64,000 nt of DNA. It comes from Peptoniphilus_A genitalis. GTDB taxonomy: Bacteria > Bacillota > Clostridia > Tissierellales > Peptoniphilaceae. Positions 7,971 through 15,885 of the stretch are shown here, in pieces. Positions within the stretch are counted from its first letter, which is position 1, and each line of letters begins with the position of its first letter. The DNA is taken from the NCBI RefSeq assembly GCF_949769225.1, contig NZ_CATKPB010000006.1, one strand, 5' to 3'. The notes below the pieces were generated by a model that saw only the letters and a list, made by a program, of their open reading frames with translations, was not told the origin of the DNA and did not search any database. A program made the position numbers and the translations under genes.

Positions 7971-8927
7971 TTGTTTAGAAAAATTTCACTTTATATAGAA
8001 AAATACTTGATCCTGATTATCCTGCTTCTTTCTGCTACTGCCTTGAGGTATCCAGATGCCTTTAAGGGGATGACAAACTACACAGCCCTATTCTTGGCGG
8101 CGGCAATGTTTGGTATGGGAACTAACATAGAAGTTGAGGACTTTAAAAATCTTTTAAAGGCACCAAAACTTATATTTTTGGGAGCCCTTTGCCAGTACAC
8201 AATTATGCCCCTCTTGGCACTTCTCTTATCAGTGATTTTTAAATTGCCAAAGGACATAAGCCTTGGCGTAATCCTTGTTGGGACTTGCCCTGGTGGAACT
8301 GCTTCCAATGTATTGAGTCACATTGCAGAAGGCGACCTTGCCTATTCTGTTTTATTGACAGTTGCTTCAACTTTACTTGCGCCAATTATGACGCCACTTC
8401 TTGTCTACATGATGGCAGGATCCCTTGTTGAGGTTTCCTTTGTGGCAATGTTTATGTCTATTGTGAAGGTAATTGTCCTTCCAGTAGGACTTGGAATTAT
8501 TGCCAAGGCTCTTTTAAGAGAAAGAATTAAGAAGGTGGACTTTGTCTTCCCGCTTATTTCTTCTATGGCGATTGCCCTAATTATTGCAGCAATTGTGGGA
8601 CTTAATGCAGAAAAAATTATGACATCGGGACTTTTAGTCTTTGGAGTAGTTATTATCCACAATATTTTGGGTCTTGGCCTTGGACTAGGACTTGGGAAAT
8701 TAATGGGACTAGACTACGACAAGCAGTCAACTCTATCAATTGAAGTTGGAACTCAAAACTCTGGTCTTGCAGTAGTTCTTGCAAACACAAACTTTGCCAT
8801 GAATCCACTTGCAGCACTACCAGGAGCAATTTTCTCAGTAGTTCAAAACCTAATTGGCTCAATCTTTGCCCACTATAGGGAAAGTCAAAGGGAAAAGAAA
8901 TTAGAAGAAATTGAATTAAATATATAA
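7971..8927 (+). CDS. panS: BASS-family transporter, PanS-like (ketopantoate type)
   Basis: A 318-residue membrane protein with about ten hydrophobic segments of the bile acid:sodium symporter family. Characteristic parts are AAAMFGMGTNIEVEDF near residue 45, GTCPGGTASNVLSHIAEGD near 105 and the crossover helix stretch EVGTQNSGLAVVLA near 260. PanS of enteric bacteria carries ketopantoate. Position directly behind panC (TTG start, GAGGTG site, one base after the panC stop) supports a pantoate-precursor role. The substrate itself is inferred from this context. Confidence 0.8.
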   Translation: MFRKISLYIEKYLILIILLLSATALRYPDAFKGMTNYTALFLAAAMFGMGTNIEVEDFKNLLKAPKLIFLGALCQYTIMPLLALLLSVIFKLPKDISLGVILVGTCPGGTASNVLSHIAEGDLAYSVLLTVASTLLAPIMTPLLVYMMAGSLVEVSFVAMFMSIVKVIVLPVGLGIIAKALLRERIKKVDFVFPLISSMAIALIIAAIVGLNAEKIMTSGLLVFGVVIIHNILGLGLGLGLGKLMGLDYDKQSTLSIEVGTQNSGLAVVLANTNFAMNPLAALPGAIFSVVQNLIGSIFAHYRESQREKKLEEIELNI

Positions 8928-8931
8928 AAAT

Positions 8932-8971
8932 AAAACCAAGGTTTTAGGTAATACTAAGACCTTGGTTTTTT
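8932..8971. terminator. Bidirectional terminator between convergent genes
   Basis: AAAACCAAGGTTTTA pairs with CTAAGACCTTGGTTTTTT. Runs of A on the left and T on the right let it stop transcription from panCS (+) and from the convergent flavin-binding gene (-). Confidence 0.85.
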
Positions 8972-8983
8972 GCTTGCGATTTT

Positions 8984-9460
8984 TTATTTTTCGTGGACTC
9001 TCTTGCAAGTCATGTGCTGGATGTTAAGTGAATATACTAGGGCGTTTTTAAAACTTCTCTCCATGACTTCATTTATTTCTTCCATTGATGGGAAGTATCT
9101 TGAAGCAAGTCTTATTAATTTTTGGGCTGCTAGGTCTCTGTCCTCTATGATTTCAATTTCTCCAAAGGCAACTAGGCTCTTTAGATAGTAGGACCAGCCA
9201 TTTTCTGAAAGTTTTTCGTCACCATAGGTCACGAAGCAGGCCTTATTATTTTTCTTGATGCAGTCAAGCTTGTAGCCAGTCTTAGCTCCGTGAAAATAAA
9301 TTTTATTTTCTTCCTCGTCATATAAAAAATTTATGGGAATGGCATAGGGGTAGTCATCTTCGCCATTAAAGGATAGGACTCCTCTTTTATTTTTCATAAG
9401 CAAGCTCTTAGCTTCTTCAAGGGGAAGCTCTTGCTTTATTCTTCTCATTTCTCTAAACAT
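8984..9460 (-). CDS. Pyridoxamine 5'-phosphate oxidase-fold flavoprotein (NimA-like)
   Basis: A 158-residue split-barrel protein. It begins with MRRIKQEL, then has LLMKNKRGVLSFNGEDDYPYAIPINFLYDEEENKIYFHGAKTGYKL-type family sequence (residues 20-70) and KACFVTYGDE near 92. This is the pattern of the small PNPOx-like group that includes NimA nitroimidazole-resistance proteins. These bind FMN/F420 or heme and reduce small molecules; the true substrate is unknown. AGAGGTGGAAA precedes the ATG. Monocistronic, convergent with panS. Confidence 0.85.
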   Translation of the reverse strand: MFREMRRIKQELPLEEAKSLLMKNKRGVLSFNGEDDYPYAIPINFLYDEEENKIYFHGAKTGYKLDCIKKNNKACFVTYGDEKLSENGWSYYLKSLVAFGEIEIIEDRDLAAQKLIRLASRYFPSMEEINEVMERSFKNALVYSLNIQHMTCKRVHEK

Positions 9461-9523
9461 TTTCCACCTCTTTTTATAATTATAGCAAATTACCTAGGTC
9501 TTATATATTGAGATTTAAAGTCA

Positions 9524-9538
9524 TGCTATAATTAACCT
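9524..9538 (+). promoter_or_regulatory. Extended -10 promoter giving a leaderless cupin transcript
   Basis: TGCTATAAT at 9524-9532 is an extended -10 element. Its end lies six bases before the ATG at 9539, so transcription should begin at or next to the start codon. There is no ribosome binding site in front of the ATG. A good -35 is not visible, which is usual for extended -10 promoters. Confidence 0.55.
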
Positions 9539-9844
9539 ATGAATAAATTATACAATGTTTTTAAAAATATAAAATTCTCTAAAGATGGAGAAGTTGAAGA
9601 AAAAATTTACGAAGACGATGGGATAAAAGTTATTAGGACAATGTCCCATGACCAAGTCACAGGATTTTATGACCAAGATGAACTTGAGATAGTATTCTTA
9701 TTAAAGGGAAAGGCTCAAATAGAATATGAAGATGGAAGGAGACTTGACTTAAGAGAAGGGGACAGCCTAGTAATAAGACCCCACGAGATCCACAAGGTTT
9801 CATGGCAAGAGAAAGTGGTCTGGATCTGTATTTTTAAAAAGTAG
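9539..9844 (+). CDS. Small cupin-domain protein
   Basis: A 101-residue single-domain cupin. The two cupin halves are visible: LEIVFLLKGKAQIEYEDGRRLDLREGD (residues 50-76) and LVIRPHEIHKV (78-88). The first motif has Glu instead of the usual His-X-His; the second keeps HEIH. It may sense or bind a small ligand; the function is unknown. The ATG has no Shine-Dalgarno and follows the -10 box by six bases, so the mRNA is probably leaderless. No other gene is in the transcript. Confidence 0.7.
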   Translation: MNKLYNVFKNIKFSKDGEVEEKIYEDDGIKVIRTMSHDQVTGFYDQDELEIVFLLKGKAQIEYEDGRRLDLREGDSLVIRPHEIHKVSWQEKVVWICIFKK

Positions 9845-9949
9845 GACTTTATTTGAAAGTGGGAAAAATTTCTAAACTTATAAAAACTTGTTAATTTTAG
9901 ATTATTTGCACTTTAAAAACATTATTTTTTTAATTCTACATTTATCGCA

Positions 9950-10063
9950 TTATATATGACAATTTTTCGAGCATGAACCGCCTATTTTATTTAAATGAAG
10001 AGGAAGTCCTGCTAAAGTTTTAGCAAGAACCATGGCAAATGAATAATCTGCCATCATTTGCAT
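9950..10063 (-). pseudogene. Decayed ORF remnant (37 codons), unrecognised
   Basis: The minus strand reads MQMMADYSFAMVLAKTLAGL and ~17 further residues before a stop. Upstream in the same frame, past one stop codon, ~25 more codons look coding (for example SSSYFLFGRTTAERR). The continuity across a stop suggests the end of a decayed gene. I do not recognise the family. It lies in the 427-bp gap before the DUF3800 gene; the rest of that gap shows only the promoter of that gene. Confidence 0.3.
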
Positions 10064-10271
10064 GACAGTAAATTAGCTTACTCTCCTCTCAGCTGTTGTT
10101 CTCCCAAATAAAAAATACGATGAAGATATTCTATATTCGTCTTTAGACTTGTTTATTGACTTGCTTGTGCCCTTATGGGTAAATATTAAATTTACAATGG
10201 CTATATTATCAGTTCCTAAAATTTTAATCATTTATGATATAATATTAATATATTTACTGGAAGGACAAACT

Positions 10272-10943
10272 ATGAACATATATATCGATGAATCAGGAAC
10301 AATTAATAATCAGTTTAAAAATGAATACTTTATTATAACGTTAATAATTCCAGATAATTCTAATACTCTAAAAAGATCCTATAAACGGTTTGTAGCCTCT
10401 AATCTTAAAGAACTTAAAAGAATAGATAATAGGCAAAAAATGTTTTTAAATGGAACATTTCATGAGTTAAAAGGTTCTGCTTTTGATAAACCTATGAAAC
10501 AGGAATTTGTAAACTTCTTTGCAAGGAAAAGCAACTTCAGTATTTTCTACATAAAAGTTGACAATTCAAGACTCAAAGATACTTTTTGTTCAAATACATC
10601 TAGAGTTTTCAATTACCTATTAAAAATAGCACTGGATTACTTCATAAGAAATAATTACATACCAAGTGATAATCATTTTTTACAACTTGATGAAAGGAAT
10701 GAAAGAACCGAATCGAGATTCTTTCTTGAGGACTATTTAAACACTGAGCTTTGCATAACTGGGATTAATCAAGGGAATTTTGCAGTTTCATATTTTGACT
10801 CTGCCAATAACTCAAATATTCAAATCGCTGATGTTTTCTCAAATATCTTGTATTCTCATCTAAAAACAGGTAATTACGCAGATGAGTTTAAAATTTTAAG
10901 AGACAATGGAATCTTAAAATGTATTTTTGAATTCCCCCTATAA
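10272..10943 (+). CDS. DUF3800 domain protein
   Basis: A 223-residue protein that opens with MNIYIDESGT, the hallmark of DUF3800, a family with an RNase H-like fold whose first acidic residues (D and E here) are thought to be catalytic. A second acidic block, LQLDERNERTESRFF, lies near residue 143, and the late motif NIQIADVFSNILY near 190. An upstream in-frame extension to 10149 is rejected: the ATG at 10272 has GGAAGGA at the right distance and TATAAT lies ~30 bp before. Members are often found near mobile or defence genes, and a decayed ORF lies beside it. Function unknown. Confidence 0.75.
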   Translation: MNIYIDESGTINNQFKNEYFIITLIIPDNSNTLKRSYKRFVASNLKELKRIDNRQKMFLNGTFHELKGSAFDKPMKQEFVNFFARKSNFSIFYIKVDNSRLKDTFCSNTSRVFNYLLKIALDYFIRNNYIPSDNHFLQLDERNERTESRFFLEDYLNTELCITGINQGNFAVSYFDSANNSNIQIADVFSNILYSHLKTGNYADEFKILRDNGILKCIFEFPL

Positions 10944-10978
10944 AACTTGACTTTTTTCTATTTTTAAAGTATCATAAT

Positions 10979-11092
10979 CATACCAACAGTAAGTCTTATT
11001 CAAGTGCCATTATCTAGGTAAGCGATATGTGTTATCGTCACTCATAAGCAATTGGTATACATATTTTAGCCACCTATAAGGTGGCTTTTTTA
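10979..11092 (+). ncRNA. Candidate structured RNA ending in a terminator
   Basis: ATACCAA (10980-10986) pairs with TTGGTAT (11052-11058), CTTAT (10995-10999) with ATAAG (11044-11048), and CGATA (11023-11027) with TATCG (11033-11037): three nested stems with no ORF. An intrinsic terminator (AGCCACC/GGTGGCTTTTTT, 11068-11092) follows at once. It could be a small RNA, or simply the 3' UTR of the DUF3800 gene, which ends 35 bp upstream. No known RNA family is recognised. Confidence 0.35.
11068..11092 (+). terminator. Intrinsic terminator
   Basis: AGCCACC-TATAA-GGTGGCT followed by Ts; it ends the DUF3800 transcript or the structured element in front of it. Confidence 0.85.
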
Positions 11093-11130
11093 ATTATAAT
11101 AACCATTCCAACCAAGGGTATTCTAATCAC

Positions 11131-11167
11131 AAAAATAGGGAAGAGCTAAAACTCTTCCCTAAATTTT
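11131..11167 (-). terminator. Terminator of the fused oxidoreductase gene
   Basis: AGGGAAGAG pairs with CTCTTCCCT; the run of As at 11131-11135 becomes the T-tract on the minus strand. It lies 14 bp behind the stop of the minus-strand gene. Ts on the other side make it potentially bidirectional. Confidence 0.85.
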
Positions 11168-11180
11168 TATCTTTATAAGC

Positions 11181-13487
11181 TTATTTATTTCTCAAAAATT
11201 CGTCGATAGACTTTGCGGCATTTTTACCAGCACCCATTGCAAGGATTACTGTTGCAGATCCTGTAACTGCATCTCCACCGGCAAAGATTTCTTGGCGAGA
11301 TGTTTGGGACTCTTCATTTACAATGATGCCGCCCCATTTTTCTATGTCAAGATTCTTTGTTGTTGAAGAAATTAGTGGGTTTGGATTTGTTCCAAGAGCC
11401 ATGATAATTGTTTGGAAGTTCTCTTCATAGTCGCTACCTTCTACAGCAACTGGTCTTCTTCTTCCAGATGCATCAGGTTCTCCAAGTTCGTTTCTCACAC
11501 ACTTCATTCCCTTAACCCAGCCTTGGTCGTCTCCAAGGATTTCAACAGGAGCAGTTAGCATTTCAAACTTAATGCCCTCTTCCTTGGCATGGTGAACTTC
11601 TTCTGTCCTTGCAGGAAGTTCCTTTTCAGTACGTCTGTAGACAATTGAAACATCAGCTCCAAGTCTTTTTGCAACCCTTGCAGCGTCCATGGCAACATTG
11701 CCGCCGCCAATAACTGCAACTTTTTCTCCTACGTTAACTGGAGTGTCGTACTCTTCATCAAAGGATCTCATGAGGTTGTTCCTTGTTAAAAATTCGTTGG
11801 CTGAATAAACTCCATTTAGGTTTTCACCAGGAATATTCATAAACTTAGGTAGGCCGGCACCTGATCCAATAAATACTGCTTCAAAACCATCCTTGATTAG
11901 GTCGTCTATAGTTTCAGTCCTTCCTATTACAAAGTTGTTTTCAAATTTAACTCCAAGTTTTTTAATGTTTTCAACTTCGTACTCAACAACTTCGTCTGGA
12001 AGTCTAAATTCTGGAATACCGTAAATTAAAACTCCACCAGATTGTTGAAGGGCTTCGAAAACTGTTACGTCGTAGCCCATTTTTGCAAGTTCACCTGCAC
12101 AAGTAAGGCCAGCAGGACCTGCTCCAACTACTGCAACCTTCTTGTCAATCTTTCTGATGTCAGCATTTTCTTGGACTTGGTGACGTCTTGCATAGTCAGC
12201 TGCAAATCTTTCAAGCTTACCAATGGAAACTGCGTCGCCCCTATTTAAGAGGACACATCTTTCTTCACATTGAGATTCTTGTGGACAAACCCTGCCGCAA
12301 ACTGCTGGAAGGGAAGTGTAAAGAGAAAGAACCTTGTAGGCTTGTTCGAAGTTGCCACTTGCGATTTCCTTTATGAAGCCAGGTATGTCAATGGAAACTG
12401 GGCAGCCTTCAACGCAGCCAGGTTTCTTACAGTTTAGACATCTTGAAGCTTCTGTGGCTGCTTCTTCTGCAGTGTAGCCAAGACAAACTTCCTTGAAGTT
12501 TTTATTTCTTTCATCAGGTGCTTGTTCAGCAATTGGAACTTTTTTAAACCTGTCTTCAGCCTTCTTTATCACAAGACCTTGATTATCTTGGGCAGAAGAT
12601 TCAGCTAGGTGGTCAGATACTGCAAGGTCCATTGTGCAGTGGTGGTCAGCTATTGTGTGAGTCTTCTTGTTGTCTATATATTGTCTTTGCCTCTTCATGG
12701 CAGAATCGAAGTCCACTAGGTGACCGTCAAATTCTGGTCCATCAACGCAGGCAAACTTAGTTTTTCCACCTATAGAAACACGGCAGGCACCACACATGCC
12801 AGTTCCATCAACCATAATTGGGTTTAGGGAAACTGTTGTTGGAAGGTCGAACTTCTTAGTTGTTAGGCAGACAAACTTCATCATTATCATAGGTCCAATG
12901 GAAACAACTTGGTCGTAATGTTTTTTTTCATTTTCCACAAGGTCTACAATCTTATCTGTTACAAGACCCTTGAAGCCATAGGATCCATCATCAGTTGCTA
13001 TGTATAAGTTGTCGCAAACAGACTTTAATTCATCTTCAAGGATTACAAATTCCTTGGACTTTGCTCCAATGATTATGTCGCAGTGAAGGCCCTTTTTTTT
13101 GAAAAACTTAGCTTGAGGATAAACTGGGGCAGTACCAACTCCACCTGCTACGAATAGGTATCTCTTGTCCCTCAATTCCTCTAGGTCCATGTCATAAAAA
13201 TCTGATGCGTGGCCAAGAGGTCCAACAAAGTCCTTAAAGCTTTCGCCCTCTTCAAAGGCTGCAATTTTCTTTGTAGATTCGCCAGAAGCTTGGACTACTA
13301 TTTGAACGCTGCCTCTATCTATGTCGTAATCAGAAATAGTTAGGGGAATTCTCTCAGAATACTTGTCGGCAATTAAAATAATAAATTGACCTGGTTTTGC
13401 AGAGGCTGCAATTTTAGGCGCATATATGTCAAATAAAAAAATATTTGGCGCAAGTTCTTTTTTTCTTAAAATTTTAGGCAAAATCAT
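11181..13487 (-). CDS. Fused NfnA-NfnB type oxidoreductase (SudB/GltD-like)
   Basis: A 768-residue fusion. Residues 1-~280 are a ferredoxin-NADP+ reductase-like FAD/NAD unit (PGQFIILIADKYSERIPLTISDYD; FVAGGVGTAPVYPQ) ending in a [2Fe-2S] site DGTGMCGACRVS. Residues ~320-768 are the GltD-like part: iron-sulfur clusters CLNCKKPGCVEGCP and CGRVCPQESQCEERC, FAD motif GAGPAGLTCAGELA, NADPH motif GGGNVAMDAARVAKRLGA. The two halves match NfnA and NfnB, which bifurcate electrons between NADH, NADPH and ferredoxin; an NADPH-dependent glutamate synthase-type label is the alternative. Start taken at ATG 13487 behind GGGAG; an upstream in-frame ATG (13520) lacks a site. Confidence 0.85.
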   Translation of the reverse strand: MILPKILRKKELAPNIFLFDIYAPKIAASAKPGQFIILIADKYSERIPLTISDYDIDRGSVQIVVQASGESTKKIAAFEEGESFKDFVGPLGHASDFYDMDLEELRDKRYLFVAGGVGTAPVYPQAKFFKKKGLHCDIIIGAKSKEFVILEDELKSVCDNLYIATDDGSYGFKGLVTDKIVDLVENEKKHYDQVVSIGPMIMMKFVCLTTKKFDLPTTVSLNPIMVDGTGMCGACRVSIGGKTKFACVDGPEFDGHLVDFDSAMKRQRQYIDNKKTHTIADHHCTMDLAVSDHLAESSAQDNQGLVIKKAEDRFKKVPIAEQAPDERNKNFKEVCLGYTAEEAATEASRCLNCKKPGCVEGCPVSIDIPGFIKEIASGNFEQAYKVLSLYTSLPAVCGRVCPQESQCEERCVLLNRGDAVSIGKLERFAADYARRHQVQENADIRKIDKKVAVVGAGPAGLTCAGELAKMGYDVTVFEALQQSGGVLIYGIPEFRLPDEVVEYEVENIKKLGVKFENNFVIGRTETIDDLIKDGFEAVFIGSGAGLPKFMNIPGENLNGVYSANEFLTRNNLMRSFDEEYDTPVNVGEKVAVIGGGNVAMDAARVAKRLGADVSIVYRRTEKELPARTEEVHHAKEEGIKFEMLTAPVEILGDDQGWVKGMKCVRNELGEPDASGRRRPVAVEGSDYEENFQTIIMALGTNPNPLISSTTKNLDIEKWGGIIVNEESQTSRQEIFAGGDAVTGSATVILAMGAGKNAAKSIDEFLRNK

Positions 13488-13639
13488 CACACTCCCAAGT
13501 TTATTATAGCATAAGGTCAATTACAGGTGAGAAAAATTTAATATAGTATGATTATTTATTTAATTGAATTTTCTTAGCAAGGGAGAAAAATATTTACTAA
13601 TGTGTAAATTTCAAGTATATTATAGGTAAGGTGGTTGAA

Positions 13640-14422
13640 ATGAGAAAATTTTCAAAAGAAATAAAGAAAGTCGTGATAAAGGTTGGATCATCTTCCATAA
13701 CCCACGACAATGGAAAAATAAATTTACAAAAAATTGACGAGCTCTGCTTTGAGATAGCAAACTTAAAGAATCAAGGCTATGATGTTGTCCTTGTTTCTTC
13801 AGGTGCCATTGCAGCAGGACGTGCAAAATTAAATCTAAAGGAAAGACCTAAAGAAACTTCTGACAAGCAAGCTGCTGCAGCTGTGGGTCAAGTTGCCCTT
13901 ACAAATATTTACGACAGGTCTCTTGTGTCCTATGGCTACAATTCTGCCCAAGTCCTTCTAACAAGAACTATAGAAGTTGACCAAGAGATGAGGGTCAATG
14001 CAGAGAACACCTTTGAGAAACTCCTAGGTATGAATGTAATACCAATAATAAACGAGAATGATACAATTTCTACTTATGAAATTAAATTTGGGGACAATGA
14101 CACCCTTTCAGCAGTTATTGCCAGGATGATTAAGGCAGACCTACTCATTATGCTTACAGACATTGAGGGGCTTTATACAGACGACCCAAGGAAGAATCCT
14201 GATGCAAAAATTATCCACGAGGTTGCAGATATAAATGAGGTTGAAGGCATGGCAAAGGAAACTGAATCCAATGTTGGAACTGGTGGCATGTACACCAAGA
14301 TAAAGGCTGCCAAGCTTGCCATAGAAAAGGACATAGAAGTTGTTATTGGATCTGGAGAAAAGATGAAGATAATAAGAGATATAGTTAAAGGAGAAGAAAT
14401 TGGAACATACTTTAAGTGTTAA
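13640..14422 (+). CDS. proB: Glutamate 5-kinase
   Basis: A 260-residue amino-acid kinase, first step of proline synthesis from glutamate. Motifs: VVIKVGSSSIT near residue 11, VLVSSGAIAAGRAKL near 52, NENDTIS near 138, LTDIEGLYTDDPRKNP near 168, GTGGMYTKIKAAKLA near 217. It has no C-terminal PUA domain, as in many Firmicutes. ATG 13640 is chosen because AAGGTGG lies five bases before it; the in-frame GTG at 13631 sits inside that site. It overlaps proA by 23 bp, so the pair is one operon. Confidence 0.95.
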   Translation: MRKFSKEIKKVVIKVGSSSITHDNGKINLQKIDELCFEIANLKNQGYDVVLVSSGAIAAGRAKLNLKERPKETSDKQAAAAVGQVALTNIYDRSLVSYGYNSAQVLLTRTIEVDQEMRVNAENTFEKLLGMNVIPIINENDTISTYEIKFGDNDTLSAVIARMIKADLLIMLTDIEGLYTDDPRKNPDAKIIHEVADINEVEGMAKETESNVGTGGMYTKIKAAKLAIEKDIEVVIGSGEKMKIIRDIVKGEEIGTYFKC

Positions 14423-15656
14423 GGAAATGGGGAAGATTGCAAAGGAAGCTTCCTACAAGTTAAAAAAATTAAAAACTAAGGAAAAAAATGCCATGCTTCT
14501 TGAAATCAAGAAGGCCCTCTTAAGCCAAAAGGAAAATATTTTAAGAGCCAATGAAGAGGATATCAAGAAGGGCAGAGAAAATAATATGCCAGAAGGCCTA
14601 ATCGATAGACTTCTCTTAACTGATGAGAGAATCGAAGCTATGGCAAAGTCCATTGATGAGGTAATTGACTTCAAAGACCCAGTGGGCAAGGTCCTATCAA
14701 TGGAAGAAAACTACGCTGGGCTTTTAATTGGCAAGAAGACTGTCCCAATGGGAGTTATTGCCATAATTTATGAATCAAGACCTAACGTAACTCTTGATGC
14801 GGCAATTTTATCTCTAAAGGCTTCAAGTGCCATTATCCTTCGTGGAGGCAAGGAGTCTATCAAGTCTAACATCGCTATAGCAGATGCCATTAGACTTGGG
14901 ATAAAAAATGCTGGCTATGACGAGAACTTCGTTCAAATTGTAAAGGACACATCAAGAGAATCTTCAAAGGAATTGATGCAACTAAAGGGTTATGTTGACT
15001 TACTACTTCCAAGAGGATCAGCTTCACTTATTAACTCAGTAGTTGAAAATGCCAAGGTTCCTGTAATTGAAACGGGAGTGGGCAACTGCCATATCTATGT
15101 TGACGATGAGTGCGACATTGAAAATGCTGTAAAAATTATTGAAAATGCAAAGACTCAAAGGATTGGAGTTTGCAATGCAGTGGAATCTCTTGTATTAAAT
15201 AAGAATCTACCAGATAAGTTCTTTGACTTATTAAATGAAGTCATAGAAAAACATAAGATAAAAGTTCACGCTGATGAAGCAGCTCTTCCTAAGCTTAAAA
15301 ATGCAGTGAAGGCAGAGGAAGATGACTACGGCAGAGAATACTTGGACTACGAAATTTCTGTTAAGACAGTTGATGATGTTGACGAAGCTATTGCTCACAT
15401 CACAAAATATTCAACAGGTCACTCAGAGTCAATCTTGACAGAGTCCTATGAGAGGGCTATGAAGTTCTTAAAAGAAGTTGACTCAGCCTGCGTTTATGTA
15501 AATGCCTCAACAAGGTTCACAGATGGAGGAGAGTTTGGCAAGGGTGCAGAACTTGGAATCTCAACACAAAAACTTCACGCAAGAGGACCAGTGGGACTTG
15601 ATGAACTTGTGAGCTACAAGTATGTGATCTTTGGTCACGGGGAATACAGGAAGTAA
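14400..15656 (+). CDS. proA: Glutamate-5-semialdehyde dehydrogenase
   Basis: A 418-residue enzyme of normal length, second step of proline synthesis: NADPH-dependent reduction of glutamyl-5-phosphate. Motifs: PMGVIAIIYESRPNVTLDAAILSLKAS-type stretch near residue 117, ILRGGKES near 147, the catalytic cysteine in RIGVCNAVES near 255, and YVNASTRFTDGGEFGKGAELGISTQKLHARGP near 365. The TTG start at 14400 lies inside proB with GGAG six bases upstream, so translation is coupled. Confidence 0.96.
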   Translation: MEHTLSVKEMGKIAKEASYKLKKLKTKEKNAMLLEIKKALLSQKENILRANEEDIKKGRENNMPEGLIDRLLLTDERIEAMAKSIDEVIDFKDPVGKVLSMEENYAGLLIGKKTVPMGVIAIIYESRPNVTLDAAILSLKASSAIILRGGKESIKSNIAIADAIRLGIKNAGYDENFVQIVKDTSRESSKELMQLKGYVDLLLPRGSASLINSVVENAKVPVIETGVGNCHIYVDDECDIENAVKIIENAKTQRIGVCNAVESLVLNKNLPDKFFDLLNEVIEKHKIKVHADEAALPKLKNAVKAEEDDYGREYLDYEISVKTVDDVDEAIAHITKYSTGHSESILTESYERAMKFLKEVDSACVYVNASTRFTDGGEFGKGAELGISTQKLHARGPVGLDELVSYKYVIFGHGEYRK

Positions 15657-15699
15657 AATATAATAATATATTATAAATTGAAAATTAATAGGATACATG

Positions 15700-15729
15700 C
15701 CAGAGTAAATAAAAAACTCTGGTTTTTTT
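15700..15729 (+). terminator. Terminator of proBA
   Basis: CCAGAGT pairs with ACTCTGG across a ~13-base loop, followed by seven Ts. Confidence 0.85.
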
Positions 15730-15885
15730 ATGAAAAATTATTGATTATAAAATCTATTACTTTCTAACAGAAAAGCGATATTAAACTAAAAAACATTAAA
15801 AAAATCCTATTGCAAATATGAAAAGGTTTTATTATAATATATGTGTCAGATAAAGACAAATATTTTTATAAAGGAGGGAGATTAA

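Noticed and set aside
10149..10271. Upstream extension of the DUF3800 frame
   Set aside because: The family N-terminus (YIDESGT) begins right after ATG 10272, which has a ribosome site; the promoter lies inside the extension.
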